Below, piece after piece: positions 32,027 to 37,431 of a stretch of 37,431 nt of DNA. This DNA comes from a virus, in IMG/VR virus record IMGVR_UViG_3300009285_002914, positions 1-37,431 of that record; one strand, given 5' to 3'. Numbering within the stretch: the first letter of the stretch is position 1; every line of letters starts with the position of its first letter. The notes under the pieces were generated by a model, which saw only the letters and a program-made list of their open reading frames with translations, was not told the DNA's origin and ran no database searches. A program made the position numbers and the translations under genes.

Positions 32027-33240
32027 CTCTTGCCCTCGTCCGCATATGTGCAACGGCTATTGCAATTATCAGTATTCCCGCAGTTCTTGCAGCAGAGCTT
32101 TTCCTCGCACGGGCCCTGCACATGCGCGCAAATATTCTCCTTCAGCGGTCCGCCGCCAAGATGTGCAGGCAGCGGCACGAAATGTTCACATCCGCGCGGG
32201 CTCTTCCTCTGCGGTCTCTGCGGCTTCCCGTCCGCCCTTGCTGAGGTCTCCGAAGTCCCGCGCCTCGCGGGATCCGACCCGTCCGAAATGTCCGACTCGT
32301 CAATCTCTTCCGGCGTCCCATTCGCCTTCCTGGTCGCCTCCTCCAAAAACGCGAACACGCTCAGCTCGAACCAATTAATCCCGTCCGGCTTGCTCTCGAG
32401 CACCGCCATGCCGGCATCGGAGCCGTCATACGTCGCATCGAGCGTGCGCTGGATCTCCTCGCTCACGAGCACGATCTGTTTTTCGAGGTAGAGAGCCGTC
32501 GCAATCAGCGCAGCCGCCTGGCTGTGCGTGCGCACCTGCGCGATCATCACGCGCAATTGCGCCGGCGCCGGAATCGCCGACTGCTGGATCTCCTGGCACC
32601 GCTGCATGAATTCCAAATCCGTTTTCGGCCCGATCTTGAGGTCCCGTATCTGCTGATCGCGCGTGCGCAATTGCTCCGCGCCCCGCTCCATCTGCCGCTT
32701 CATGGCCGCATTCTCCAATCGCGACGTTTTGAATTTCTCGCGGAGCTGCCTATTCGTCATTGCATCGATCGCATCGATCCCGATCCCGCAGACCGTGCCA
32801 TGCTCTTCAACCTCAGATTTGATGTCCGCGTCGCCGGCGGCATCCAGAATCGCGATGTACTTCGACGGATCCAGGTGAAGCATCTCGGCGACCGACCCGA
32901 ATTTCGCGGCCGCTTTCATGGCATATCGCGCGGTCCGCAGACCGATGTTTAATTCCGTCAATAGGGTCAACCAATCACCATGCTCGGTGATTTCCTTGAG
33001 CGCAATCAGCCGGCGTCCGACCTCTATAAAAGCGATACCCGTTTGAGCAAGAAAGAAGCGCGTCTGCTCTATCAAAACGCCCCGGTCGGTCGGCAGTCCG
33101 GCAATGATCGGTTTTACATCCTGTAAATGTTTTCTCTGCAAATGTGCAAACGTTTGCACATTTGAATCTATTTTCGCCCGCTCCTCCACCTGGTCCAAAA
33201 TCTCAGGCGGTGGGACATTCTCCTTCATTCGTTTCGCCAT
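32023..33240 (-). CDS. DUF3102-containing early protein
   Basis: 405 aa from the ATG at 33240, with AAAGGAT upstream. Residues 60-120 match the DUF3102 pattern (GIAFIEVGRRLIALKEITEHGDWLTLLTELNIGLRTARYAMKAA), common in phage and plasmid proteins and often HTH-associated. A coiled coil follows. The C-terminus is Cys-rich (CEHFVPLPAH, CAHVQGPCEEKLCCKNCGNTDNC), suggesting metal binding. The 42-bp repeat and TCCGAC units (32237-32300) are read in frame as SDISDGSDPARRGTSETSAR. Confidence 0.75.
   Translation of the reverse strand: MAKRMKENVPPPEILDQVEERAKIDSNVQTFAHLQRKHLQDVKPIIAGLPTDRGVLIEQTRFFLAQTGIAFIEVGRRLIALKEITEHGDWLTLLTELNIGLRTARYAMKAAAKFGSVAEMLHLDPSKYIAILDAAGDADIKSEVEEHGTVCGIGIDAIDAMTNRQLREKFKTSRLENAAMKRQMERGAEQLRTRDQQIRDLKIGPKTDLEFMQRCQEIQQSAIPAPAQLRVMIAQVRTHSQAAALIATALYLEKQIVLVSEEIQRTLDATYDGSDAGMAVLESKPDGINWFELSVFAFLEEATRKANGTPEEIDESDISDGSDPARRGTSETSARADGKPQRPQRKSPRGCEHFVPLPAHLGGGPLKENICAHVQGPCEEKLCCKNCGNTDNCNSRCTYADEGKS
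32237..32300. repeat. 42-bp repeat plus TCCGAC units in the DUF3102 gene
   Basis: Second copy of the sequence at 24317-24358, read in a different frame from the endolysin copy. Confidence 0.85.
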
Positions 33241-33508
33241 TATCCCCGATCCTTTCTGCGTTAATCTGCGAAATCTGCGGATCATCCTGCCTCTTCTTGA
33301 GCTCTTCCATGATCTCAAAATACCGTTTCTGTGTCGCCAGGCCCATCGTCCGGAGCGTCGCCGGCGATTGCCGGGCCGCATCCGTCGCCAGCCCGATCAG
33401 CCCATTGATCGCATTCCCGAAATTGTGCCCGCAAAACTCGAGCACCGCCTGCCACTGCTCCGGCGTCAGCCGCGCCCGCTCCAACATCTCCAGATCAATC
33501 ACCGCCAT
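33203..33508 (-). CDS. small early protein with repeat-encoded C-terminus
   Basis: 101 aa, helical (MAVIDLEMLERARLTPEQWQAVLEFCGHNFGNAINGLIGLA). GGGGGG 5 bases upstream. The end (DDPQISQINAERIGD) is encoded by a CTGCGTTAATCTG-type repeat (33255-33287). Overlaps the next gene by 38 bases. Confidence 0.6.
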   Translation of the reverse strand: MAVIDLEMLERARLTPEQWQAVLEFCGHNFGNAINGLIGLATDAARQSPATLRTMGLATQKRYFEIMEELKKRQDDPQISQINAERIGDNGETNEGECPTA

Positions 33509-33525
33509 TACATCCCCCCACCCTT

Positions 33526-33586
33526 CAATCCGTGAAAATCTGTGCTAATCCGTGGTTGAAAAATCATCCGTGCTAATCCGTGGTTG
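33526..33586. repeat. TCCGTG-type repeat, double copy
   Basis: Two runs separated by AAAAAATC; the second covers the last codons of the 116-aa gene (KPTTD). Confidence 0.8.
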
Positions 33587-33923
33587 GCTTCCGCGTCCGA
33601 TTCGCCCATTCCGCCCGGCTCTTTTCCACGTCGCTATCGAGCGCGGGCTCACCCGTGAGCGCCTTCACGCGCCCGTAAATCTTCGCCATCTCGAGACGCT
33701 CCTGATCGAGCGCGCGCCTCCACACCATCGCCAGCCGCATCCCGATCCGGTAACCCGAATCCGTTTTTTCGAGGAAATCCATCTCGACCAGATCGAGCAG
33801 CAGATTCGTCAACGCGTCCTCTCCAATATCGCCGAGGACCGCCTTGAGCTCCTCACGCGTCAGCGGCCCGCGCTCGAGCGCCCCCAACACCGCATCAACA
33901 TTCCCCAGAATTTTGTTTCTCAT
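33573..33923 (-). CDS. winged-helix-like regulator
   Basis: 116 aa. Winged helix-turn-helix outline: GPLTREELKAVLGDIGEDALTNLLLDLVEMDFLEKTDSGYRIG (about residues 19-60). Early operon position suggests a transcriptional regulator. Target unknown. Confidence 0.65.
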   Translation of the reverse strand: MRNKILGNVDAVLGALERGPLTREELKAVLGDIGEDALTNLLLDLVEMDFLEKTDSGYRIGMRLAMVWRRALDQERLEMAKIYGRVKALTGEPALDSDVEKSRAEWANRTRKPTTD

Positions 33924-33926
33924 TCT

Positions 33927-34079
33927 TCAATCCGTGTTAATCCGTGAAAATCCGTGGTTAAAAAATCCGAAGAGGAGCGGGCCTCGACACACCATCCTAT
34001 AGGCCGAGCCATCCGCGGTGGCCGCCCAGGAGGCACGAAATAATTCCGTTCCGTCAAGGCCCTTTCGCTGTGTCCTCAT
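33927..34079 (-). CDS. possible small coupled protein
   Basis: 50 aa if started at the ATG overlapping the previous stop (TGATG, 34077-34081). The last 13 residues (NHGFSRINTD) are translated repeat. Weak evidence beyond the overlap. Confidence 0.35.
   Translation of the reverse strand: MRTQRKGLDGTELFRASWAATADGSAYRMVCRGPLLFGFFNHGFSRINTD
33928..33964. repeat. TCCGTG-type repeat
   Basis: AATCCGTGTTAATCCGTG and further units between the winged-helix gene and the 50-aa ORF. Confidence 0.8.
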
Positions 34080-34216
34080 CAAAAAATCCTCGCCACGAGG
34101 TGCCCGAGAATGAGCGCCCACGTGATCACCACAATGCCGGCCACGAATCCCCACCAGAAATACGAGCCCTTGCCAAGATCCCCTTGAGGCCGGTAAATCG
34201 GATCGTATCGGTTCAT
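34079..34216 (-). CDS. small single-span membrane protein
   Basis: 45 aa (MNRYDPIYRPQGDLGKGSYF then a hydrophobic span). Transmembrane segment about residues 20-40 (FWWGFVAGIVVITWALILG). Start overlaps the CII-like stop (ATGA), so it is co-translated. Could be a superinfection-exclusion or regulatory micropeptide; no family recognised. Confidence 0.55.
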   Translation of the reverse strand: MNRYDPIYRPQGDLGKGSYFWWGFVAGIVVITWALILGHLVARIF

Positions 34217-34584
34217 TTCCCTGCCTCCTGCATTTCCTTCAGGCGCTTCGCCATCGTATCCGCCATGTCCCGCAGCATCTCCACCTGGGCGACGAGCTGA
34301 GTCACCAGCCGCTTATCTGTCGCAAAAATGGAGAGCAGTTTCGGAGATTTCGTGTACCTCATCAGCGCCGCAATGACGCTCACCGGCGCCGGCCGCGCGC
34401 CCTCCAAAATCCGGTAAAACGTGCGATCGCTCATGCGGCCATATCGCTCGCGATGGTAAAAATCCATGAACGCGCGCACACTGATCGACTCGTCCGACGT
34501 GCTGTACATACAGAGGTTTCGGAGCTCCTCCAGAAACTCCATGTCGATACGTGATGTGTCAATCAAATTCTCTGACTGAGGCAT
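34213..34584 (-). CDS. CP76/CII-like regulatory protein
   Basis: 123 aa from the ATG at 34584 (GGAG 9 bases upstream). Contains a helix-turn-helix-like stretch (GRMSDRTFYRILEGARPAPVSVIAALMRYTKSPKLLSIFA) recalling the Phage_CP76/CII group of 186-like phages, and a C-terminal coiled coil. The GTG further upstream would overlap the divergent small-RNA promoter. It lies second in the early operon, as CII does. Confidence 0.55.
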   Translation of the reverse strand: MPQSENLIDTSRIDMEFLEELRNLCMYSTSDESISVRAFMDFYHRERYGRMSDRTFYRILEGARPAPVSVIAALMRYTKSPKLLSIFATDKRLVTQLVAQVEMLRDMADTMAKRLKEMQEAGK

Positions 34585-34608
34585 GTCACAATTCTCCAGA
34601 TTTTTGCT

Positions 34609-34637
34609 TTGACAGGAATTCACCGGTGGGATAAAAT
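34609..34637 (+). promoter_or_regulatory. promoter of a candidate small RNA
   Basis: TTGACA, 17-bp spacer, TAAAAT. The flanks TTGACAGG and GATAAAAT are identical to the early promoter at 35048-35076. The spacer contains GAATTC and CACCGGTG, either of which could be an operator. Confidence 0.8.
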
Positions 34638-34643
34638 AGAAAG

Positions 34644-34736
34644 TGGCGATAGGGAAATACCCTGACCTGATCAGTCACTTTGGGGTTCCTTCGCTAACAT
34701 GGGATCGCGACCCTGGCCGGTTGCGATCCCTTTTTT
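34644..34736 (+). ncRNA. candidate ~93-nt antisense small RNA (OOP-like position)
   Basis: Bounded by a strong promoter and a strong terminator, with no ribosome-binding site or plausible ORF. Possible folding: AAAGTG (34640-34645 region) with CACTTT (about 34676-34681), enclosing AGGG-AAATA-CCCT, then the terminator hairpin. It lies on the strand opposite the early mRNA, over the leader of the CII-like gene, as OOP RNA lies antisense to cII in lambda. The transcript is inferred, not observed. Confidence 0.6.
34701..34736 (+). terminator. intrinsic terminator of the small RNA
   Basis: GGGATCGCGACC, loop CTGGCC, GGTTGCGATCCC, then TTTTTT: a 12-bp stem with one G-T pair. No T-run on the other strand. 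Confidence 0.88.
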
Positions 34737-34750
34737 ATGCGCACACTTGA

Positions 34751-34776
34751 ATTTTACGGGAGTCCATGGGTAAAAT
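34751..34776. repeat. inverted repeat ATTTTAC / GTAAAAT
   Basis: 7-bp perfect arms around 12 bases, just 3' of the Ner-like gene. Possible operator or hairpin; no T-run follows. Confidence 0.4.
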
Positions 34777-34792
34777 AAAGACGGCCCTGTCC

Positions 34793-35005
34793 CTAGGCGG
34801 CTGCCTGAGGGAACAGGACCTTATGAGGAATGTGCAGCCAGCGCGCGATCAATTTCTCGATCCGCTCGCTTCGGCACTTCCTATGTATTACCTGGTTGAC
34901 GGCCTGCGGCCTGACGCCCAAATGCCGGGCGATGTCCGTTTGAGTCTTACCCCGTTTGCGCAACTGATAGTGGATATCAATGGCATCAAATTGTACTTCG
35001 GACAT
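34793..35005 (-). CDS. Ner-like DNA-binding regulator
   Basis: 70 aa. Helix-turn-helix of the Ner/Nlp type: IHYQLRKRGKTQTDIARHLGVRPQAVNQVIHRKCRSERIEKLIARWLHIPHKVLFP, including the typical LFP-like end. First gene of the early operon and opposite the repressor, as in Mu where Ner shuts off early and repressor promoters. CGGAG 8 bases before the ATG. Confidence 0.82.
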   Translation of the reverse strand: MSEVQFDAIDIHYQLRKRGKTQTDIARHLGVRPQAVNQVIHRKCRSERIEKLIARWLHIPHKVLFPQAAA

Positions 35006-35047
35006 TTGCTCTACTCCGATCAGGTTGTTCTTGTAAGTTCATTTTGG

Positions 35048-35076
35048 ATTTTATCATACACCATGAAACCTGTCAA
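35048..35076 (-). promoter_or_regulatory. early promoter (Pe)
   Basis: On the - strand TTGACA, 17-bp spacer, TAAAAT. TCAT-N5-ATGA inverted repeat in the spacer could be an operator for the repressor, whose gene starts 19 bases away on the other strand. Confidence 0.82.
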
Positions 35077-35094
35077 GCATTATTTTTAGATGGT

Positions 35095-35718
35095 ATGAAA
35101 ACAGTCGGCGAGCGTATTAAGGCGATCAGAGGAAATATGAAGCAGGGCGAGTTCGCCGCAAGATTAAAAGTTCCCCAAAGCCTCGTTTCACAGGTCGAGG
35201 GTGGGAGACAAAGAGCATCGCTGGATTTTCTACAAACGCTTCAACATGCTTTCGGTATATCTATCGACTGGCTCTTGACGGGCGAGGGCGATCCTTATTT
35301 ATCCCGGGAGCCGACCGAGCGGATCGCGGAGACGCCGGGCGCCTACGAAATCCCCGTGGTCACCCATGCCTCGGCGAACCCGTTCGCAAACGTGGAATGG
35401 GATACGCTCGAATATGAGACGATCTCGATCGATAGGCGCACCCGCTGCGTGCGGGTTAAGGACACCTCGATGCTCCCCGTCGTTCGGCCCGGGCAATGCC
35501 TCTTCATCTCGCCCGAAGAGTCCGTCCGGGACGGCGACCTCGCCATCATTAAGATAAAAAGGGGACCAGGCCCGTTGTTTAAACGGGTATATTATAGGAG
35601 GGAAGCGCGGGAATATACGCTCGAATCGGTCGACCAGGCCGACCCGAAACCGCCAATCTACATTCACCAGGATCGCATCGAGTACATGTTCAAAGTGGTA
35701 GGCGCCTGGTATGAATAG
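35095..35718 (+). CDS. lysogeny repressor, HTH plus S24/LexA-like domain
   Basis: 207 aa from the ATG at 35095. Helix-turn-helix in residues 5-60 (GERIKAIRGNMKQGEFAARLKVPQSLVSQVEGGRQRAS). C-terminal S24 fold with Ser125 in VKDTSMLPVVRPG and Lys163 in GPLFKRV, the Ser-Lys dyad of LexA/CI. A clear Ala-Gly or Cys-Gly cleavage site is not visible (TPGAYEIP lies in the hinge), so self-cleavage is uncertain. Mu's own repressor lacks this domain; B3-like or lambda-like phages have it. Confidence 0.9.
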   Translation: MKTVGERIKAIRGNMKQGEFAARLKVPQSLVSQVEGGRQRASLDFLQTLQHAFGISIDWLLTGEGDPYLSREPTERIAETPGAYEIPVVTHASANPFANVEWDTLEYETISIDRRTRCVRVKDTSMLPVVRPGQCLFISPEESVRDGDLAIIKIKRGPGPLFKRVYYRREAREYTLESVDQADPKPPIYIHQDRIEYMFKVVGAWYE

Positions 35719-35757
35719 TCCATCACGTCCACAAAGTCCAAAAAAGGAGACCGTCCC

Positions 35758-36000
35758 ATGCTCACCAAATGCCCCGACTGCGGTAAGCCCCTGAAGAAGA
35801 CCACTAAAAAGGAGCGCGCCACGGGCGGCGGCTCCTGCGCCCTCGAGCTCATCGGTCTTATTATATTGATAACGACGTTCTGGACCGGCATCGGCGCCAT
35901 CATCGGAATCCTCTTTATCTACCTCGGCCACCGCGCCGCCTACACCTACACCCCCCTCCTCACCTGCCCCACCTGCAAAAAAACTATCCCCCCCCCTTGA
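35758..36000 (+). CDS. zinc-ribbon membrane protein
   Basis: 80 aa. CPDCGK at the N-terminus and CPTCKK at the C-terminus bracket a hydrophobic core (LELIGLIILITTFWTGIGAIIGILFIYLG) that can span the membrane twice. AAGGAGA before the ATG. Downstream of the repressor, so expressed in the lysogen; possible exclusion function, not shown. Confidence 0.65.
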   Translation: MLTKCPDCGKPLKKTTKKERATGGGSCALELIGLIILITTFWTGIGAIIGILFIYLGHRAAYTYTPLLTCPTCKKTIPPP

Positions 36001-36025
36001 CAAGCTGACATCAATGTGATATCAT
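35997..36025 (+). promoter_or_regulatory. promoter of the ribbon-helix-helix gene with operator
   Basis: TTGACA, 17-bp spacer, TATCAT. CAATG-N6-CATTG overlaps the -10 box, a likely site for the encoded regulator. The predicted start (7 bases after the -10) falls on the A of the ATG at 36032, so the mRNA would be leaderless. Confidence 0.75.
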
Positions 36026-36031
36026 TGTCCC

Positions 36032-36232
36032 ATGGCGACACGAAAACAAATACCGTTGCGAATCCCCCAGGACCTGGCGGAGGCCGTCGAGGCGATGGCC
36101 CGCCGCGAAGGGCGGTCCATTAATAATATGATAGAGCAGTTGCTCCGCCGGGCGGTGGACGCCCAGGCGCAACCCGGTCATTCGGCCGGCGGCGATCGGC
36201 GGGAGGTCCGCCGATCCGCGCGGCTGAAATAG
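36032..36232 (+). CDS. Arc-type ribbon-helix-helix regulator
   Basis: 66 aa. IPLRIPQDLAEAVEAMARREGRSINNMIEQLLRRAV is the Arc/MetJ-like ribbon-helix-helix; the tail is basic. Probably autoregulates at the inverted repeat over its promoter. Possible partner of the downstream 307-aa protein. A toxin-antitoxin pair is conceivable but nothing in that protein supports it. Confidence 0.82.
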   Translation: MATRKQIPLRIPQDLAEAVEAMARREGRSINNMIEQLLRRAVDAQAQPGHSAGGDRREVRRSARLK

Positions 36233-36264
36233 ATGGCGCGCAGGGCGCGCCAGGAGGACGCATC

Positions 36265-37188
36265 ATGAAACTCACAATCAACTATCGCATCGACAAACAG
36301 GGACAATTGTTCGCCGCAGCCCACGGGCTGCCGGCCGGCGAGAAGCAAACCATCACAGCGGATATCACCACTCCCGACGATATCGAGTTTTTCGGCAACC
36401 TGCCGGATGCCGAACTCAGCCGCGATGGAACGGAAATCGTCATCGATATGGTCGATTTCATAATGAAGGGGTTCCCTCTCGATCGCCTGGCTGATTACAG
36501 AATCGAGGACGACGTGATCAAAGGGGTCGGCATCAGGCCGGATAGGTTCTCGTTTCCATTAGAATTTCAGGAGATGGTCAACTGGATCGAGGCCCGCGAA
36601 CAGCGCCGCGTTAAACTCCAGGCCGATCTGCCGCGCATAATCGCCGAGAACCGCGCCCGCGCAGAGGCGGAAAAACTCGAGGAGCAAAAGCGCCACGCTG
36701 AGTGGGAGGCCGAGAGGGCGGCCGAAAAAATCGAGGAGCAAAAGCGTCAGGATGAACGGTCGAGGAATCTGGCCGAGGAAAAGTCCGAGGCCGCTGAATG
36801 GATTCGGCAGCACGGCTCCGAGCGCCTGAAGCTCGCGCTGGACGAAGGGCTGCTCGACGCGATGAAAACCCCATACATCGAGGAGCGCCTGGCCTACGAA
36901 CATCCCGGCTGGATGTTTTACGACAACTTGTCCGGATCAACCTATAAAATCATCAACCCGTCGATCGAGACCCTCCAGTGGTTCCGCGCCAACAAAATCG
37001 CCGGCGCCGCGCTCAAGTACTACAAGGACGCCCACGAGCATGGCGAAGATTGCCAGTACGACGACTGCCCCGAGAACGATCTCGAATGCCCGGCCCTCGA
37101 GGCCGAATGGCGCGGCAAAACCATCATCCTATTAATGAATCATGCAGAACCTCGCCAATGGCAGGCTCTCGCTGAACAGCAGCAATAA
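36265..37188 (+). CDS. coiled-coil protein of unknown function
   Basis: 307 aa. N-terminal beta-rich part (1-120), a long charged coiled coil (about 125-185, with KLEEQKRHAEWEAERAAEKIEEQKRQDER), and a C-terminal helical domain with DCQYDDCPENDLECP, three Cys that could bind metal. Co-transcribed with the RHH gene and followed by a terminator. No family recognised. Confidence 0.65.
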   Translation: MKLTINYRIDKQGQLFAAAHGLPAGEKQTITADITTPDDIEFFGNLPDAELSRDGTEIVIDMVDFIMKGFPLDRLADYRIEDDVIKGVGIRPDRFSFPLEFQEMVNWIEAREQRRVKLQADLPRIIAENRARAEAEKLEEQKRHAEWEAERAAEKIEEQKRQDERSRNLAEEKSEAAEWIRQHGSERLKLALDEGLLDAMKTPYIEERLAYEHPGWMFYDNLSGSTYKIINPSIETLQWFRANKIAGAALKYYKDAHEHGEDCQYDDCPENDLECPALEAEWRGKTIILLMNHAEPRQWQALAEQQQ

Positions 37189-37204
37189 CAACTCAAGCTC
37201 ACCC

Positions 37205-37250
37205 AAGCTCCCTGGGGCCGGCTGACGATCCCCCAGGGAGCTTCTCTTTT
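37205..37250 (+). terminator. terminator of the repressor-side operon
   Basis: AAGCTCCCTGGGG, 13-base loop, CCCCAGGGAGCTT, then CTCTTTT. Perfect 13-bp stem. Confidence 0.88.
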
Positions 37251-37280
37251 CCAACCCCAATTCTCCCCCACCCAATCTCA

Positions 37281-37306
37281 TGCGGAGTTCCGCAATAGAT
37301 ACATGA
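37281..37306. repeat. subterminal 26-bp repeat, right copy
   Basis: Same as 147-172 except one base; the second palindrome arm is lost here. Confidence 0.7.
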
Positions 37307-37353
37307 CCGACCGCCGCGATCACCGTTTTTCCTCGATCGTGATTATGTCCGCC

Positions 37354-37388
37354 CCCCCCTTTATCACCAATCCCGCGGTGGATTATCA
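37354..37388. repeat. phage terminus, right copy of the terminal inverted repeat
   Basis: Ends ...TTATCA at 37388 (terminal CA). CCCCCCTTTATCACCAATCC is the reverse complement of the left core with one mismatch. A second TTATCACC-like motif at 37383-37390 may be another half-site. Confidence 0.7.
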
Positions 37389-37431
37389 CCCGTGTTGGGT
37401 GGGAAAAACTACTTTGTTGAATGCTATTGCG
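37389..37431 (+). CDS. partial open frame in the right flank (P-loop-like)
   Basis: The flank reads ...CWVGKTTLLNAIA to the window edge, resembling the end of a Walker A motif (GKTT) and following helix. The Gly four residues before GK is missing, perhaps because the phage joins there. Probably non-phage DNA. Confidence 0.3.

Noticed and set aside
9241-33964. CRISPR array
   Set aside because: The iterated repeats have no regular spacers; units are 7-12 bp and contiguous.
33927-34154. 75-codon reading of the ORF downstream of the CII-like gene
   Set aside because: The upstream part overlaps the 45-aa membrane protein in another frame; only the version starting at 34079 has a stop-start overlap.
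26637-34584. Mor or C late activator of Mu
   Set aside because: None of the small early proteins shows a recognisable Mor/C pattern; the winged-helix and CP76-like proteins are the nearest but do not match.
34701-34736. tRNA or tmRNA-like structure in the small-RNA region
   Set aside because: A single terminator stem with T-run and no acceptor or T-loop sequence; no tRNA is evident elsewhere by eye.
36032-37188. Toxin-antitoxin module (RHH plus 307-aa protein)
   Set aside because: The second protein is far longer than typical toxins and shows no RelE, MazF or PIN motif.

Overview
The window is an almost exactly delimited transposable (Mu-like) bacteriophage of about 37.3 kb, with short non-phage flanks (1-90 and 37389-37431). 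The evidence is a D,D,E transposase, a MuB-type AAA+ ATPase, Gam and GemA proteins, a Ner-like regulator, and two ends that begin 5'-TG and carry an inverted transposase-site-like repeat at the same distance from each terminus. The virion is probably siphoviral: there is an HK97-type head module and a tail tube with a short tape measure, but no sheath gene. Lipobox and Sec signal peptides and a spanin-like lipoprotein suggest a Gram-negative host. The sequence is GC-rich. It carries many short dispersed repeats of the kind found between genes in some uncultivated bacterial lineages. The host cannot be named from the sequence.

Layout, read from the right end (the phage 'left' end) leftwards. 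(1) 35095-37250, + strand: an S24/LexA-type repressor and three accessory genes (zinc-ribbon membrane protein, ribbon-helix-helix regulator, coiled-coil protein), closed by a terminator. (2) 25307-35005, - strand early operon: Ner-like and CP76/CII-like regulators, small coupled proteins, a DUF3102 protein, transposase, MazG-like pyrophosphohydrolase, a Cys-rich protein, MuB, an ASCH protein, a Cys-rich putative metal-binding protein, Gam and GemA. (3) 25066-25222: a strong promoter followed about 120 nt later by an intrinsic terminator, just ahead of the late genes. (4) 23288-25041: lysis genes. (5) 11718-23288: terminase, portal, protease, capsid, a secreted repeat protein, connectors, tail completion and tail tube. 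(6) 4919-11691: frameshifted tail chaperone, tape measure and tail tip. (7) 91-4858: two exported fibre/adhesin-like proteins, an SGNH-hydrolase-like gene on the opposite strand, and a membrane-anchored protein.

Two things stand out. First, the phage is full of short dispersed repeats from at least ten families. Many lie inside coding sequence without breaking the frame: a 26-bp palindrome occurs eight times, six of them in CDSs, using three different reading frames. Others form the N- or C-terminal ends of proteins. This resembles the Rickettsia palindromic elements, but in a phage. Second, the regulation looks lambda-like on a Mu-like chassis: a CI/LexA-type repressor, an OOP-like ~93-nt small RNA (about 34644-34736) antisense to the leader of a CII-like gene, and a pR'-tR'-like promoter-terminator module before the late genes. 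The transcripts are inferred from sequence only.
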